Source: Lachnospiraceae bacterium (lineage in GTDB: Bacteria > Bacillota > Clostridia > Lachnospirales > Lachnospiraceae). From it: 64,000 nucleotides of DNA. A program made the translations under genes and the position numbers. The notes beneath the pieces are model-generated. The model worked only from the letters and a program-made list of their open reading frames with translations. It was not told the DNA's origin and did no database searches. The DNA lies in the NCBI GenBank assembly GCA_022794255.1, contig JAAWEL010000042.1, forward strand, positions 1-64,000, read 5' to 3'. Of this stretch, positions 26,075 to 34,904 are shown one piece after another. Numbering within the stretch: the stretch's first letter is position 1; every line of letters starts with the position of its first letter.

Positions 26075-27672
26075 ATGGAAGTGATTACGATCGGCATACA
26101 GGCGCTGTTAAACTGGCAGAGCTGGGTGGGGATTATTCTTGGGCTTTTAATGGGGGCTGTGATCGGTGCAATTCCGGGCCTTGGCCCTAACACTGCGCTG
26201 GCCATTGCCATACCCCTCTGCTATGGCATGGATCCCCTTTTTACCTTGCCCTTTATGATGGCTATCTATAAATCCTGCACCTTTGGAGGCTCTATTTCCT
26301 CCATAACCATCAACACGCCGGGTACAGCGGCCAATGTGGCTACCTGTTGGGACGGATATCCTATGAGCAAAGGCGGCAGGACAGGAAGGGCTTTGATGCT
26401 TTCTTTGTATTCCTCCACTTTTGGAGATATGTTCAGCAATCTGGTGCTGATCTTTCTGTGCCTGCCATTAGCTTCTTTTGCCTTGAAATTCGGCGCTGCG
26501 GAGTTCACGGGAATCTACGTGTTTTCTCTCTTGATCACGGCCACCCTGGCCGGGGGAGGCTCTGCGGTCAAAGGCTTTTTAAGCACGCTTTTGGGGTTGC
26601 TGTTCGCCTGTGTGGGAATGGATCCGGTGATCGGACTACCCCGGTTTGATGTGTTTGGCCTGGGGAAATTTGACCGGATCGACACAGTGGCCTTTCTTTT
26701 GGGGGCATTTGCCCTGACAGAAGTCTTTGAGCAGACGGTCCATGTGAAACGGAAGGAAGACAGATTCCGGAAAATGACGGAAGTGGAAAAAGAGGCAGAC
26801 AGGAAGGAGGCCTCTAAGGCTTTCCGGATTGCGAAGGAATCGATCAAAAATGCCAACAAGGATCTGACCTGGCGAGAGCTGATTACAAAATACTGGCATG
26901 TGCTGCTTCAGGGAAGCGCTGTGGGGGCAGTGATCGGAATTATACCTGGTATCGGAAGCAATGTGGGAACGCTGTTCTCCTATGCATTGACGAAAAGCAT
27001 TTCCAAATATCCGGAGAAATTCGGTACTGGTATTGAGGAGGGGATTATCTCTCCTGAGGCAAGCAACAATGCGGTGTGTGGTGCGAATATTCTGCCCTTA
27101 GTTACTCTGGGGATTCCCGGCAATCCCATTGCGGCACTGTTTGGAGCCGCCATGTTAATGAATGGTATCATTGTGGGACCCAGCGTGTTTGAGAAGAGCG
27201 GGGATACATTGTATGGTCTGTTTGTCTGCATGGTGATAGCCACTATCGGCATGTTTTTGGTGGGGAAATATGTGTTTGTCCGCTTAAGCAGTTATATTAC
27301 TGTGGTTCCCTTAAAGCTTTTATATCCTGGGATACTGATTCTTTCTCTGGCAGGCACTTATTCTGTGAACCGGCGCAGAGTGATGTGGGAGTTATGGTGT
27401 TTGTAGCCATTATCAGCTGTCTGATGCGGCGCTGGGGGATTTCTGTGGCGCCTATGGTTATCTCCTTTGTGCTGGGGCGTTCCATTGAGTCCAGTATGAG
27501 ACAGGCGCTGATTATCTCCGGAGGAAAAACAGGGTATTTCTTTTCCAGCCCTATTGGAAATGTGTTTTATATATTGAGTATGGTGATTCTTTTGATGCCT
27601 TTCATACGGGGGACTCTGGCAAAGCGCAGTGGAGCCATGCAGATGCTTAAGGAATATGATGAGGTGGAATAG
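26075..27672 (+). pseudogene. Tripartite tricarboxylate transporter large permease (TctA family), frameshifted
   Basis: The large permease is split over two reading frames. The first frame (26075-27406, from MEVITIGIQALL) has the TctA hallmarks GAIPGLGPNTALAIAIPL and a second GIIPGIGSNVGTLFSYAL, then runs off into WELWCL and a stop just after LAGTYSVNR. The C-terminal segment DVGVMVFVAIIS...LGRSIESSMRQAL continues in the frame used by 27385-27672. The switch is near 27371-27384. One missing base there would restore the usual spacing of family members. It is either a real mutation that disables uptake or a sequencing error; no slippery heptamer is seen. GGAGG precedes ATG 26075. Confidence 0.8.
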
Positions 27673-28563
27673 ATGGTTTGCGGGATGATATTGAACATTC
27701 AGAGACATTCTGTTCATGACGGCCCGGGATTAAGGACTACTGTGTTTTTTAAAGGATGTCCTCTGCGGTGCAGATGGTGCTGCAATCCGGAATCTCAGAA
27801 TTATAAGCAGGAGTTTTTGTATGTGAAGGCACGGTGCATTCAATGTGGGGCCTGTGAGTCAGTCTGTCCGGAAAATGCCTGCCAGGAGGGAAGGATAGAT
27901 CCTTTGCAATGTAAAAATTGCGGGCTGTGTGCAGGGGAGTGTTATGCGGGCGCCTTAAAGCGTGTGGGCAGAATGGTATCGGTTTCCCAGGTGATGGATG
28001 AGATATTAAAGGATGAAGGATATTATGAGAGCAGCGGTGGTGTGACAGTTAGCGGGGGAGAGGCCTTTGCCCAGCCGGAATTTTTAAAGGAACTGCTAAA
28101 GGCCTGCAAAAGAGAACAGATTCATACCCTGGTGGAGACCTGTGGCTACTTTGACTGGAAAAAGGGCAAAGAGGCGGCAGTATGGGCGGACAGGATCTAT
28201 TTTGACATCAAGCATGGGGATGATGAGGGATACCGAACCTATACGGGAGTATCCATCAAGCTAGTTCTTCACAATCTGAGGCGTTTTCTCGCATCAGAAA
28301 AAAGTGTGACTGTGCGGATACCTATAGTCAAGGGCTGCAACAGCGATGAGAAAACTATGGAAAAAATGGCAGCCCTGCTTCATGCCTGCGGCTATCAGGG
28401 GCCAGTACATCTTCTGCCGTACCATGCCTATGGCTCTGTAAAATATGAGCAGCTGGGGAGAAGATATGGCTGTGAGGAGGCAAAGCGTCCTTCAGGGGAA
28501 GAGATGAAAACCTGCGCTTCTTTCTTTGGAAGAAAGGGATTTGAAGCCGTCTGCTACGGGTAG
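27673..28563 (+). CDS. Glycyl radical enzyme activating enzyme (radical SAM)
   Basis: Generates the glycyl radical on the enzyme encoded at 21990 by reductive cleavage of S-adenosylmethionine. The 296-residue protein has the radical SAM motif CxxxCxxC (Cys29, 33, 36) in GCPLRCRWC, followed by a ferredoxin-like insert with two clusters (Cys55, 58, 61, 65 and 80, 83, 86, 90). This is typical of dehydratase-type activases and unlike the shorter PFL activase. The VSGGEAFAQP segment follows. Its ATG directly follows the stop codon of the permease frame, indicating coupling. Confidence 0.92.
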   Translation: MVCGMILNIQRHSVHDGPGLRTTVFFKGCPLRCRWCCNPESQNYKQEFLYVKARCIQCGACESVCPENACQEGRIDPLQCKNCGLCAGECYAGALKRVGRMVSVSQVMDEILKDEGYYESSGGVTVSGGEAFAQPEFLKELLKACKREQIHTLVETCGYFDWKKGKEAAVWADRIYFDIKHGDDEGYRTYTGVSIKLVLHNLRRFLASEKSVTVRIPIVKGCNSDEKTMEKMAALLHACGYQGPVHLLPYHAYGSVKYEQLGRRYGCEEAKRPSGEEMKTCASFFGRKGFEAVCYG

Positions 28564-28634
28564 GATGCCCGTTTGTATAAGGTGTTTTTCGCACAAAATT
28601 TTAAAGGAAACAGGAAAATGGAGGAGGAAAAGAA

Positions 28635-29651
28635 ATGGAAGCAAGAGTTGTGACGATCATGGACAAGGGGATTGTACAGTTGACAAAGGAGAACCTAGAG
28701 CCAAAGGAAAATGAAGTTTTGGTGAAAACAAAATTTTCCTCTATCTGCGGCACGGACAAAAATTATTTTAAAAAGATCGTTCCCCCGGTGACGCACATCA
28801 TCGACCCATCTCATAGCAACACGGAGGCAAAGTATGCGTATCCCCTAAAGGTGGGACATGAGGGAGCTGGCGAGGTGGTGGCAGTGGGAAAGCATGTGAC
28901 GGATTTTAAGGTGGGGGATCCAGTCATGAATTTTGGATGGTGCAATACCATGTCGGACTACTTTGTACAGAAGCTTTCCCATGACGGGTATGGGGTGATG
29001 CACATGACCGAGGGGCTTACCTGGGAGGAGGCGGCTCTGGCAGAGCCTACTGCCTGCGCGATTTTTGCCGGGATGAATTCAGGGATTAAACTGGGGGATA
29101 CGGTGGCTGTGGTGGGTTCCGGGTATGCAGGACAGGTGATGATGCAGGTGGCCCGCCGCATGGGGGCAAAAAAGATTATTGCAGTGGATTTAATTCCCGG
29201 AAAGCTTGAGCTGGCAAAACGGATGGCAGCAGATATTGCCATCGATGCCACAGATCCCAAGGAGGCGATGGAGCAGATTATCCAGGAGACAAAGGGATAT
29301 GGGGTTGACGTAGCCCTGGAGGTGGCCGGAAACAGTGATTCTATTGATTTTTGCAGTAAAATCCTGAAGCATGGAGGGATATTAGGCCTTTACAGCTGGA
29401 TTATCAATCCGATCACCATCTATGTGAACCGCTGGCACAACAATGGATTTGATATCCGTACTCTGGCATTGATGCACCGCATTATGAATGATAAGTTCTG
29501 GTGGATTGAGAAGGCCTTAGGGAATGTGGCCAATGGAATGATTGACATTAAGCCCCTGATCTCTCATACATACGATCTTGAGGATTGCCAGGAAGCGTTT
29601 GAGATTGCTTCCCGGGACGATCACGCATGTAAGGTAATGCTCAGAGGATGA
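28635..29651 (+). CDS. Zinc-dependent alcohol dehydrogenase
   Basis: Medium-chain dehydrogenase of 338 residues. The catalytic zinc ligands fit Cys38 (SSICGTD) and His75-Glu76 (GHEGAGEV), and the NAD-binding loop is VAVVGSGYAGQ. The structural zinc loop of four cysteines appears missing. An insertion between the catalytic sites (VPPVTHIIDPSHSNTEAKY) is unusual. The probable job is interconversion of a hydroxyl and an aldehyde or ketone intermediate made by the glycyl radical enzyme. GGAGGAGG lies upstream of the ATG. Confidence 0.83.
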   Translation: MEARVVTIMDKGIVQLTKENLEPKENEVLVKTKFSSICGTDKNYFKKIVPPVTHIIDPSHSNTEAKYAYPLKVGHEGAGEVVAVGKHVTDFKVGDPVMNFGWCNTMSDYFVQKLSHDGYGVMHMTEGLTWEEAALAEPTACAIFAGMNSGIKLGDTVAVVGSGYAGQVMMQVARRMGAKKIIAVDLIPGKLELAKRMAADIAIDATDPKEAMEQIIQETKGYGVDVALEVAGNSDSIDFCSKILKHGGILGLYSWIINPITIYVNRWHNNGFDIRTLALMHRIMNDKFWWIEKALGNVANGMIDIKPLISHTYDLEDCQEAFEIASRDDHACKVMLRG

Positions 29652-29734
29652 GACAGAAAAGTCTGTGGCAGCCTGATTGGCCTAAGCTGCCGCGAAGAAG
29701 CATAAAACAAGAAGGGCGGACAGGGGGAAAAGAA

Positions 29735-30649
29735 ATGCAGAAGGTGGGATTTATCGGTCTGGGAATCATGGGAGCCCCCATGGTACGGTGTCTTTTGAAA
29801 AGTGGGTATCTGGTCAATATATATGACCGGTCAGGGCTCCGGAGTGAAGAACTCTCTAAGGAAGGGGCGGTTTTACAAAAGAATCCCCGGCAGGTGGCTG
29901 TTTTTAGTGATGTGATTATCACAATGCTTCCCAATTCAGGGATCGTTGAGGAGGTAATGTTTGGCGAAAACGGACTCTATGAGGGAATGTCTGCGGGGAA
30001 AATCTTTATTGACATGGGTAGCTCGGATTACAAGAGCAATCAGCAAATCTGCGAGTGGCTAAAGGAAAAGGGGGCTAAGATGTTAGATGCTCCGGTGACC
30101 GGAAGCTTTAAGGGGGCACAGGAGGGAACGCTGACAATTATGGTGGGCGGTGATTCTCAGACTTTCGAGCAGGTGCGCCCCATTTTGGAGACGATGGGAG
30201 AAAAAATCGTTCCTGTAGGTCCGGTGGGAACGGCAGATATTGCAAAAGCATGTAATCAGATGCTGTTTGCGCTCAACATTGCAGCAGTTTCTGAGGTTAT
30301 GGCTCTGGCGGTGAAGGCCGGACTGGATCCGGAGGTGCTTTTATCCATTGTCAATGCAGGATCCGGGGAGAGCTATGCAGGCCGGGTGAAAATGGCAAAC
30401 TTTGTCTTTAAACGAAATTTTAAACCGGGCTTTACCTTGCAGCTTATGGCCAAGGATGTGGATATTGCCCTGAATATGGGAAGAAGCCTTCAGGTTCCTT
30501 TACGCCTTGGCAATCTGGTGCGGGAAAATATAAGGATTGCCCAGAACAAAGGATATGAGCTGGATGACTGCAGTTGTGTCATCCGGATTGCTGAGGAGGA
30601 CTCTGGTGTGGTGGTGGAACCCTTTTCACACAAAAACAGGGAAAAATAA
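29735..30649 (+). CDS. Second beta-hydroxyacid dehydrogenase (3-hydroxyisobutyrate dehydrogenase family)
   Basis: A 304-residue NAD(P)-dependent dehydrogenase with GLGIMGAPMV Rossmann start, substrate loop DAPVTGSFKGAQEGTLTIMVGG and catalytic Lys171 in DIAKACNQ. It belongs to the same family as the gene at 21007 but is clearly divergent, so the pair probably has different substrates or opposite directions. ATG 29735 has AGGGGG eight bases upstream; the frame is open from 29648 and there overlaps the ADH gene. It is the penultimate gene of the operon. Confidence 0.85.
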   Translation: MQKVGFIGLGIMGAPMVRCLLKSGYLVNIYDRSGLRSEELSKEGAVLQKNPRQVAVFSDVIITMLPNSGIVEEVMFGENGLYEGMSAGKIFIDMGSSDYKSNQQICEWLKEKGAKMLDAPVTGSFKGAQEGTLTIMVGGDSQTFEQVRPILETMGEKIVPVGPVGTADIAKACNQMLFALNIAAVSEVMALAVKAGLDPEVLLSIVNAGSGESYAGRVKMANFVFKRNFKPGFTLQLMAKDVDIALNMGRSLQVPLRLGNLVRENIRIAQNKGYELDDCSCVIRIAEEDSGVVVEPFSHKNREK

Positions 30650-30664
30650 GGAGGATATTTTATT

Positions 30665-32101
30665 ATGCAAATGATCATCAATGGAAAAAGAACCGACTCA
30701 TCGGATGGAAAGACAATGAATGTATACAATCCGGCAACGAATCAGGTGATCGATACGGTGCCTGTGGCCACGAAGGAAGATGTGGACTATGCGGTGGACT
30801 GTGCAGTGGCCGGGCAGAAGATCTGGGGCAGCGTACCCCTTTATAAGCGGGGACCTATTGTGGAAAAGTATGTGGAGCTGGTAAAGGCTCACAAGGAGGA
30901 GCTGGCCAGAATGGAGTCAGAGGAGGTGGGAAAGACCATTCCGGAGGCAGCCAATGAGATCAACAATGTGATTGCTTTTTTTACGGGATTTTTGGAGAAG
31001 GCAAAGCATGAGTATGAGGAGAGCTATCCAGTGGGAATGGAGCCAAACACGGAGGAGCGGATGCAGATCGTGATCCGGGAGCCAGTAGGAGTGATTGCCT
31101 GTATTATTCCCTACAATTTTCCGGTCAGCTTGTTTACTCACAAGGTAGCACCAGCGCTGGTAGCTGGAAATTCCGTGGTGGTTAAGCCGGCCAGCGACTG
31201 TCCCAGAACCTTGATCCGCCTGTGCGAGTTGTTGGTGGAGGCAGGGTTTCCGGACGGTACGGTCAATATTGTCACCGGCAAAGGCTCTGAGGTGGGAGCA
31301 TGGCTGGTAGGCAATGGAAAGCTGGGTTCTGTCAGCCTTACAGGCAGCACGGCGGTGGGAGCAAAGATAGCGGCCCTGGCCGGACAGAATATCACTCCCG
31401 TCACACTGGAGCTGGGAGGAAATGACCCGTTTATTGTCTGTGACGATGCGGATGTGGACATGGCGGTACATGAGGCGGTTTTAGGGCGTCTGGTCAATGC
31501 AGGACAGATCTGTGTTGCCAGTAAGCGGTTTATTATCCATAATTCTGTGAAGGAGGAATTTATTAGTAAGCTGGTGGAGAAGGTCAGCGCTTATGTGATC
31601 GGAGATCCCTCTGACCCCAAAACACAGATGGGATGTCTGATCAATGAAGAGGCGGCAAAGAAGGTGGACCGCCAGGTAAAAAGGTGTGTGGACCAGGGGG
31701 CCAGACTTCTGTATGGAGGCGAGAGAAACGGAGCATTTTATACTCCCACGGTTCTGGTGGATGTGACAAAGGAGATGGATATCATGCGGGATGAGGAGGT
31801 GTTCGGGCCGGTGTTTCCCATAATCGGGTTTGACACAGTAGAGGAGGCCATTGAGATTGCCAATAATACCATGTATGGTCTGTCTAGCGGTGTGTGCTCA
31901 AGAGATATCGGCAAAGCAATAAAGATCGCCCGCCGGATTGAGGCCGGCACAGTGGTGATCAACGGAGGCGGCCGCCTCCGCTCTAGGGAAATGCCTTTTG
32001 GAGGCCGCAAGAAGAGTGGAATCGGAGCCGAGGGGGTAAGCTGTACATTGCGTGAGGTGACAGCGCCGAAAAATATTATTCTGAAAAATATATTAAAGTA
32101 A
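30665..32101 (+). CDS. NAD(P)-dependent aldehyde dehydrogenase
   Basis: A 478-residue enzyme of the aldehyde dehydrogenase superfamily, oxidising an aldehyde to its acid. Catalytic Cys283 lies in NAGQICVASKR and the general base glutamate in VTLELGGNDP. The C-terminal FGGRKKSGIGAEG fits the succinate-semialdehyde/lactaldehyde/glycolaldehyde branch, which also includes sulfolactaldehyde dehydrogenases. AAGGAGG precedes the ATG. Last gene of the operon, followed by a strong terminator. Confidence 0.88.
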   Translation: MQMIINGKRTDSSDGKTMNVYNPATNQVIDTVPVATKEDVDYAVDCAVAGQKIWGSVPLYKRGPIVEKYVELVKAHKEELARMESEEVGKTIPEAANEINNVIAFFTGFLEKAKHEYEESYPVGMEPNTEERMQIVIREPVGVIACIIPYNFPVSLFTHKVAPALVAGNSVVVKPASDCPRTLIRLCELLVEAGFPDGTVNIVTGKGSEVGAWLVGNGKLGSVSLTGSTAVGAKIAALAGQNITPVTLELGGNDPFIVCDDADVDMAVHEAVLGRLVNAGQICVASKRFIIHNSVKEEFISKLVEKVSAYVIGDPSDPKTQMGCLINEEAAKKVDRQVKRCVDQGARLLYGGERNGAFYTPTVLVDVTKEMDIMRDEEVFGPVFPIIGFDTVEEAIEIANNTMYGLSSGVCSRDIGKAIKIARRIEAGTVVINGGGRLRSREMPFGGRKKSGIGAEGVSCTLREVTAPKNIILKNILK

Positions 32102-32130
32102 AATTCTGGTTTGCTAAAATTCCGATTTAC

Positions 32131-32186
32131 AAAAAGAGACTGCTGTTCCAACTTATCAAAATTTTGTGGAACAGCAGTCTCTTTTC
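32131..32186. terminator. Bidirectional terminator between the two aldehyde dehydrogenase genes
   Basis: A perfect 19-bp stem (32132-32150 with 32167-32185) flanked by A and T runs on either side serves both convergent genes. Confidence 0.9.
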
Positions 32187-32187
32187 A

Positions 32188-33711
32188 CTATATGCTTCCG
32201 CCGACAGAGCCTTCCCAGGTGTCAACCTTTACTGCCTTTTTCTCTTCCTCATCAAACCAGTGGGAGGTGACAGCCTTGATTTCCGTAAAAAAGCGAACCC
32301 CGTCTTTGCCAAGACAGTGAAGATCACCGAAAAAGCTGTCTTTATGGCCACTGAACGAGAAAATGCCCACAGGCACCGGGATTCCTACATTGACACCCAC
32401 CATGCCTCCATGGGTGCGGCGGACAAATTCGTCAGCATAGTATCCGCTCTGGGTATAGATGACAGAGCCATTGGCAAAGGGACTGGCATTCATGACAGAA
32501 AGACCCTCTTCAAAGTCCCGGCAGCGCTTGACACATAGAACCGGACCGAAAATTTCATCCCGACCAATGGACATATCTTCCGTCACATGGTCAAAAATTG
32601 TGGGGCCGAGATAAAATCCTTTTTCATAACCTTCAACGGTCACATGACGGCCATCCAAGACCAGATCAGCGCCTTCTTTGATGCCTGTCTCGATCCAGCG
32701 GATCACCCGTGCCTTATGCTGTGCATCCACCATAGGTCCTAAGTCAGTGGATTTGTCATAGGCCGGTCCGATCTTCATCTCCCTTGCATATTGGACAATC
32801 AGCTTCACCAGCTTATCGGCAATGCTTTCCTGGACCACCACCACAGGCAGCGCCATGCAGCGCTCTCCGGCACATCCGAAGGCACTGTTGATCAGACCGC
32901 GGGCTGTGCGCTCCAGGGCGGCATCCTCCAGAACCAGGGCGTGATTTTTGGCTTCGGTCTGTGCCTGCACCCGTTTGCCGTGGGTTGCCGCCAGACTGTA
33001 GATGTGTTTGCCCACACCGGTGGTACCTACAAAGCAGATCCCCTTTACATCCGGATGAGTTAAAAACAGCTCAGCCTCGTGACGGCTGCAGGAGATCAGA
33101 TTGAGCACTCCGTCCGGCAGCCCGGCTTCCTGCCAGAGCTCGGCACAGCGCATGGCTGTCAGAGGGGTCTTGGAAGCCAATTTTAGGATGATTGTATTGC
33201 CTGTGGCGATGCATAAAGGGGTCATCCAGCCCATGGGAATCATCCCGGGAAAGTTAAATGGTGAGATACCGGCAAACACCCCTAAAGGCTCCCGGTAGGT
33301 GACGGTATTGTAGCCTTTGGAGGTGTCCATCAGGGATTCTCCCATCATCAGGGAAGGGGTGCCGCAGGCCAGCTCCACAGGTTCTTTGATTTTGGCAATG
33401 TCGCCGGCTGCCTCTGCCCAGTTTTTCCCATGCTCCCGGGCACAGCACATGGTAAGCTCATCCCAGTGCCGGATCAAAAGATCCCGGAATTTATAAAGAA
33501 TCTGCACCCGCTTCATCACAGGAGTGTCTCGCCATGCAGGAAATGCCTTCTGGGCACAGGCAATGGCATAGGATACCTCCTGGGATGAGCAGTTGGGAAT
33601 ATAAGCCTGGATTTCTCCGGTGCTGGGGTTATAGACAGGCGTGTAGTCTCCTGTGGTGGAATCCAGCCATTTTCCGCCGGCGAAATACTTCATTTTTTTG
33701 ACTTCACTCAT
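32188..33711 (-). CDS. mmsA: CoA-acylating methylmalonate-semialdehyde dehydrogenase family protein
   Basis: A 507-residue member of the MmsA/IolA branch, which converts malonate or methylmalonate semialdehyde with CoA and NAD to acetyl-CoA or propionyl-CoA plus CO2. The branch motif GCAGERCMA holds catalytic Cys285; the C-terminus has PVPVGIFSFSGHKDSFFGDLHCLGKDGVRF, typical of MmsA. It lies opposite the main operon but shares the island and is divergent from the IclR gene. A strong promoter overlaps a dyad. It probably feeds the semialdehyde made by a hydroxyacid dehydrogenase into central metabolism; the true substrate is inferred. Confidence 0.87.
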   Translation of the reverse strand: MSEVKKMKYFAGGKWLDSTTGDYTPVYNPSTGEIQAYIPNCSSQEVSYAIACAQKAFPAWRDTPVMKRVQILYKFRDLLIRHWDELTMCCAREHGKNWAEAAGDIAKIKEPVELACGTPSLMMGESLMDTSKGYNTVTYREPLGVFAGISPFNFPGMIPMGWMTPLCIATGNTIILKLASKTPLTAMRCAELWQEAGLPDGVLNLISCSRHEAELFLTHPDVKGICFVGTTGVGKHIYSLAATHGKRVQAQTEAKNHALVLEDAALERTARGLINSAFGCAGERCMALPVVVVQESIADKLVKLIVQYAREMKIGPAYDKSTDLGPMVDAQHKARVIRWIETGIKEGADLVLDGRHVTVEGYEKGFYLGPTIFDHVTEDMSIGRDEIFGPVLCVKRCRDFEEGLSVMNASPFANGSVIYTQSGYYADEFVRRTHGGMVGVNVGIPVPVGIFSFSGHKDSFFGDLHCLGKDGVRFFTEIKAVTSHWFDEEEKKAVKVDTWEGSVGGSI

Positions 33712-33761
33712 AAGTAAGTTCCCCCTTCAATGTTTAATGTTCAATGGTGTTAAGGCTCCAT

Positions 33762-33794
33762 CGCAATTATAACATTGCGTGGAATTGAAGTCAA
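33762..33794 (-). promoter_or_regulatory. Promoter of the mmsA-type gene with overlapping dyad
   Basis: On the minus strand TTGACT (33794-33789), 17 bases and TATAAT (33771-33766) form a near-consensus promoter. The inverted repeat CGCAAT/ATTGCG (33762-33767 and 33774-33779) overlaps the -10 box, as expected for a repressor site, probably for the adjacent IclR protein. Confidence 0.6.
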
Positions 33795-33907
33795 TAAAAA
33801 CAAAATTTAATTTCAAAAAAATATAAATATATAAATAAATGAAATAAAATATATAAAAATAAAATTACAGAACAAAAATTATCCAGGTTTTCAAAGGGTT
33901 TGCGAAA

Positions 33908-33936
33908 TTGACACGGTTTTTGAAATATGATAATAT
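33908..33936 (+). promoter_or_regulatory. Promoter of the IclR-family gene
   Basis: Consensus TTGACA (33908-33913), 17 bases, TAATAT (33931-33936), about 40 bases before the start codon. Confidence 0.65.
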
Positions 33937-33977
33937 GAAAGAAGTTTTGGAATAAAAAATACCAGGGTGGATTACTT

Positions 33978-34817
33978 ATGGCAGATGATGAAAAAGAGAT
34001 CAGTGTAAATGATAAGCCGTCTAATCAATTAGTTTTAAAACTGTTTCAGTTGATTTCCTTTCTTGCAAAAAGCAAGGCGCCTCTTCGCCTGCAGGAAATA
34101 GCGGCAGGTACAAAGATTCCCCAGCCAACGGTTCTCAGATATCTGAATGCTCTGATTCAGGAGGGCTTTGCCTATCAGGATGAATTTCTGGGCCGTTATG
34201 CACTTACATGGCGGATATGCAGCATCGGTGTCAATGTGCGGAATCATTTGACGATCCGGACCTTGACCGGGGAGCTGATCAATGATTTGTCCAGCCAGCT
34301 GGGGTTGGGGTGCAGCATTGTGGTGGAGCACGATATGGAATGTGTCTATTTGGACTGTGTGTATGAGCCGGATATGATGGGGCCGACTCTGCAACGGATC
34401 GGCAAGCAGTCTCCTCTTTATTCCACCAGCTCCGGCAAGCTGTTTCTTTCCCAGTATTCGGAGGCAGAGATTGACCAGATGATAGAAAAGAAAAAGCTAA
34501 GAGAGCTTACGCCCAACACGATTCGGACAAAGGAAAGACTGATGGAGGAGATTGAGAAGGTAAAAAAGTGCGGCTTTGCCATGGACAATGAAGAATGTGA
34601 GAGAAATTTACGATGCATTGCCTATCCAATCTACGATTACAGCGAAAAGCTTGTGGCTGCAATAAGCTGTTTTGGATCTGTGGAGCGAATGACTGATCCA
34701 TATGTGGAGGAGGTCATCAAACCAGTTTTGTACCGGGCATCCTTAGAGGTGTCCTTCCGCATGGGAAGCAACAGAAAAAACAGAGTGAAGGAAAATGGCG
34801 GATTATTTGAAATATGA
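33978..34817 (+). CDS. IclR family transcriptional regulator
   Basis: A 279-residue regulator. Residues about 18-80 form the winged helix (APLRLQEIAAGTKIPQPTVLRYLNALIQEGF), and 95-260 the IclR effector-binding GAF-like domain (SPLYSTSSGKLFLSQ, ECERNLRCIAYPIYDYS). Family members bind small organic acids and control nearby catabolic genes. It is divergent from the mmsA-type gene and next to the glycyl radical enzyme operon, so it is the obvious regulator of both. The start has a weak GGGTGG site upstream. Confidence 0.9.
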   Translation: MADDEKEISVNDKPSNQLVLKLFQLISFLAKSKAPLRLQEIAAGTKIPQPTVLRYLNALIQEGFAYQDEFLGRYALTWRICSIGVNVRNHLTIRTLTGELINDLSSQLGLGCSIVVEHDMECVYLDCVYEPDMMGPTLQRIGKQSPLYSTSSGKLFLSQYSEAEIDQMIEKKKLRELTPNTIRTKERLMEEIEKVKKCGFAMDNEECERNLRCIAYPIYDYSEKLVAAISCFGSVERMTDPYVEEVIKPVLYRASLEVSFRMGSNRKNRVKENGGLFEI

Positions 34818-34824
34818 TGGAACA

Positions 34825-34863
34825 CGGTTAAATATCCCCGGATTGCTGCGGGATATTTAACCG
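34825..34863 (+). terminator. Stem-loop after the IclR gene
   Basis: A perfect 14-bp stem (34825-34838 with 34850-34863) around an 11-base loop. The following bases are A+T-rich but not a clean T run, so termination strength is uncertain. Confidence 0.55.
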
Positions 34864-34904
34864 TATTTACATGAAGCTTAGCAGGCAGGAGAAGGGGAAA
34901 GCAA

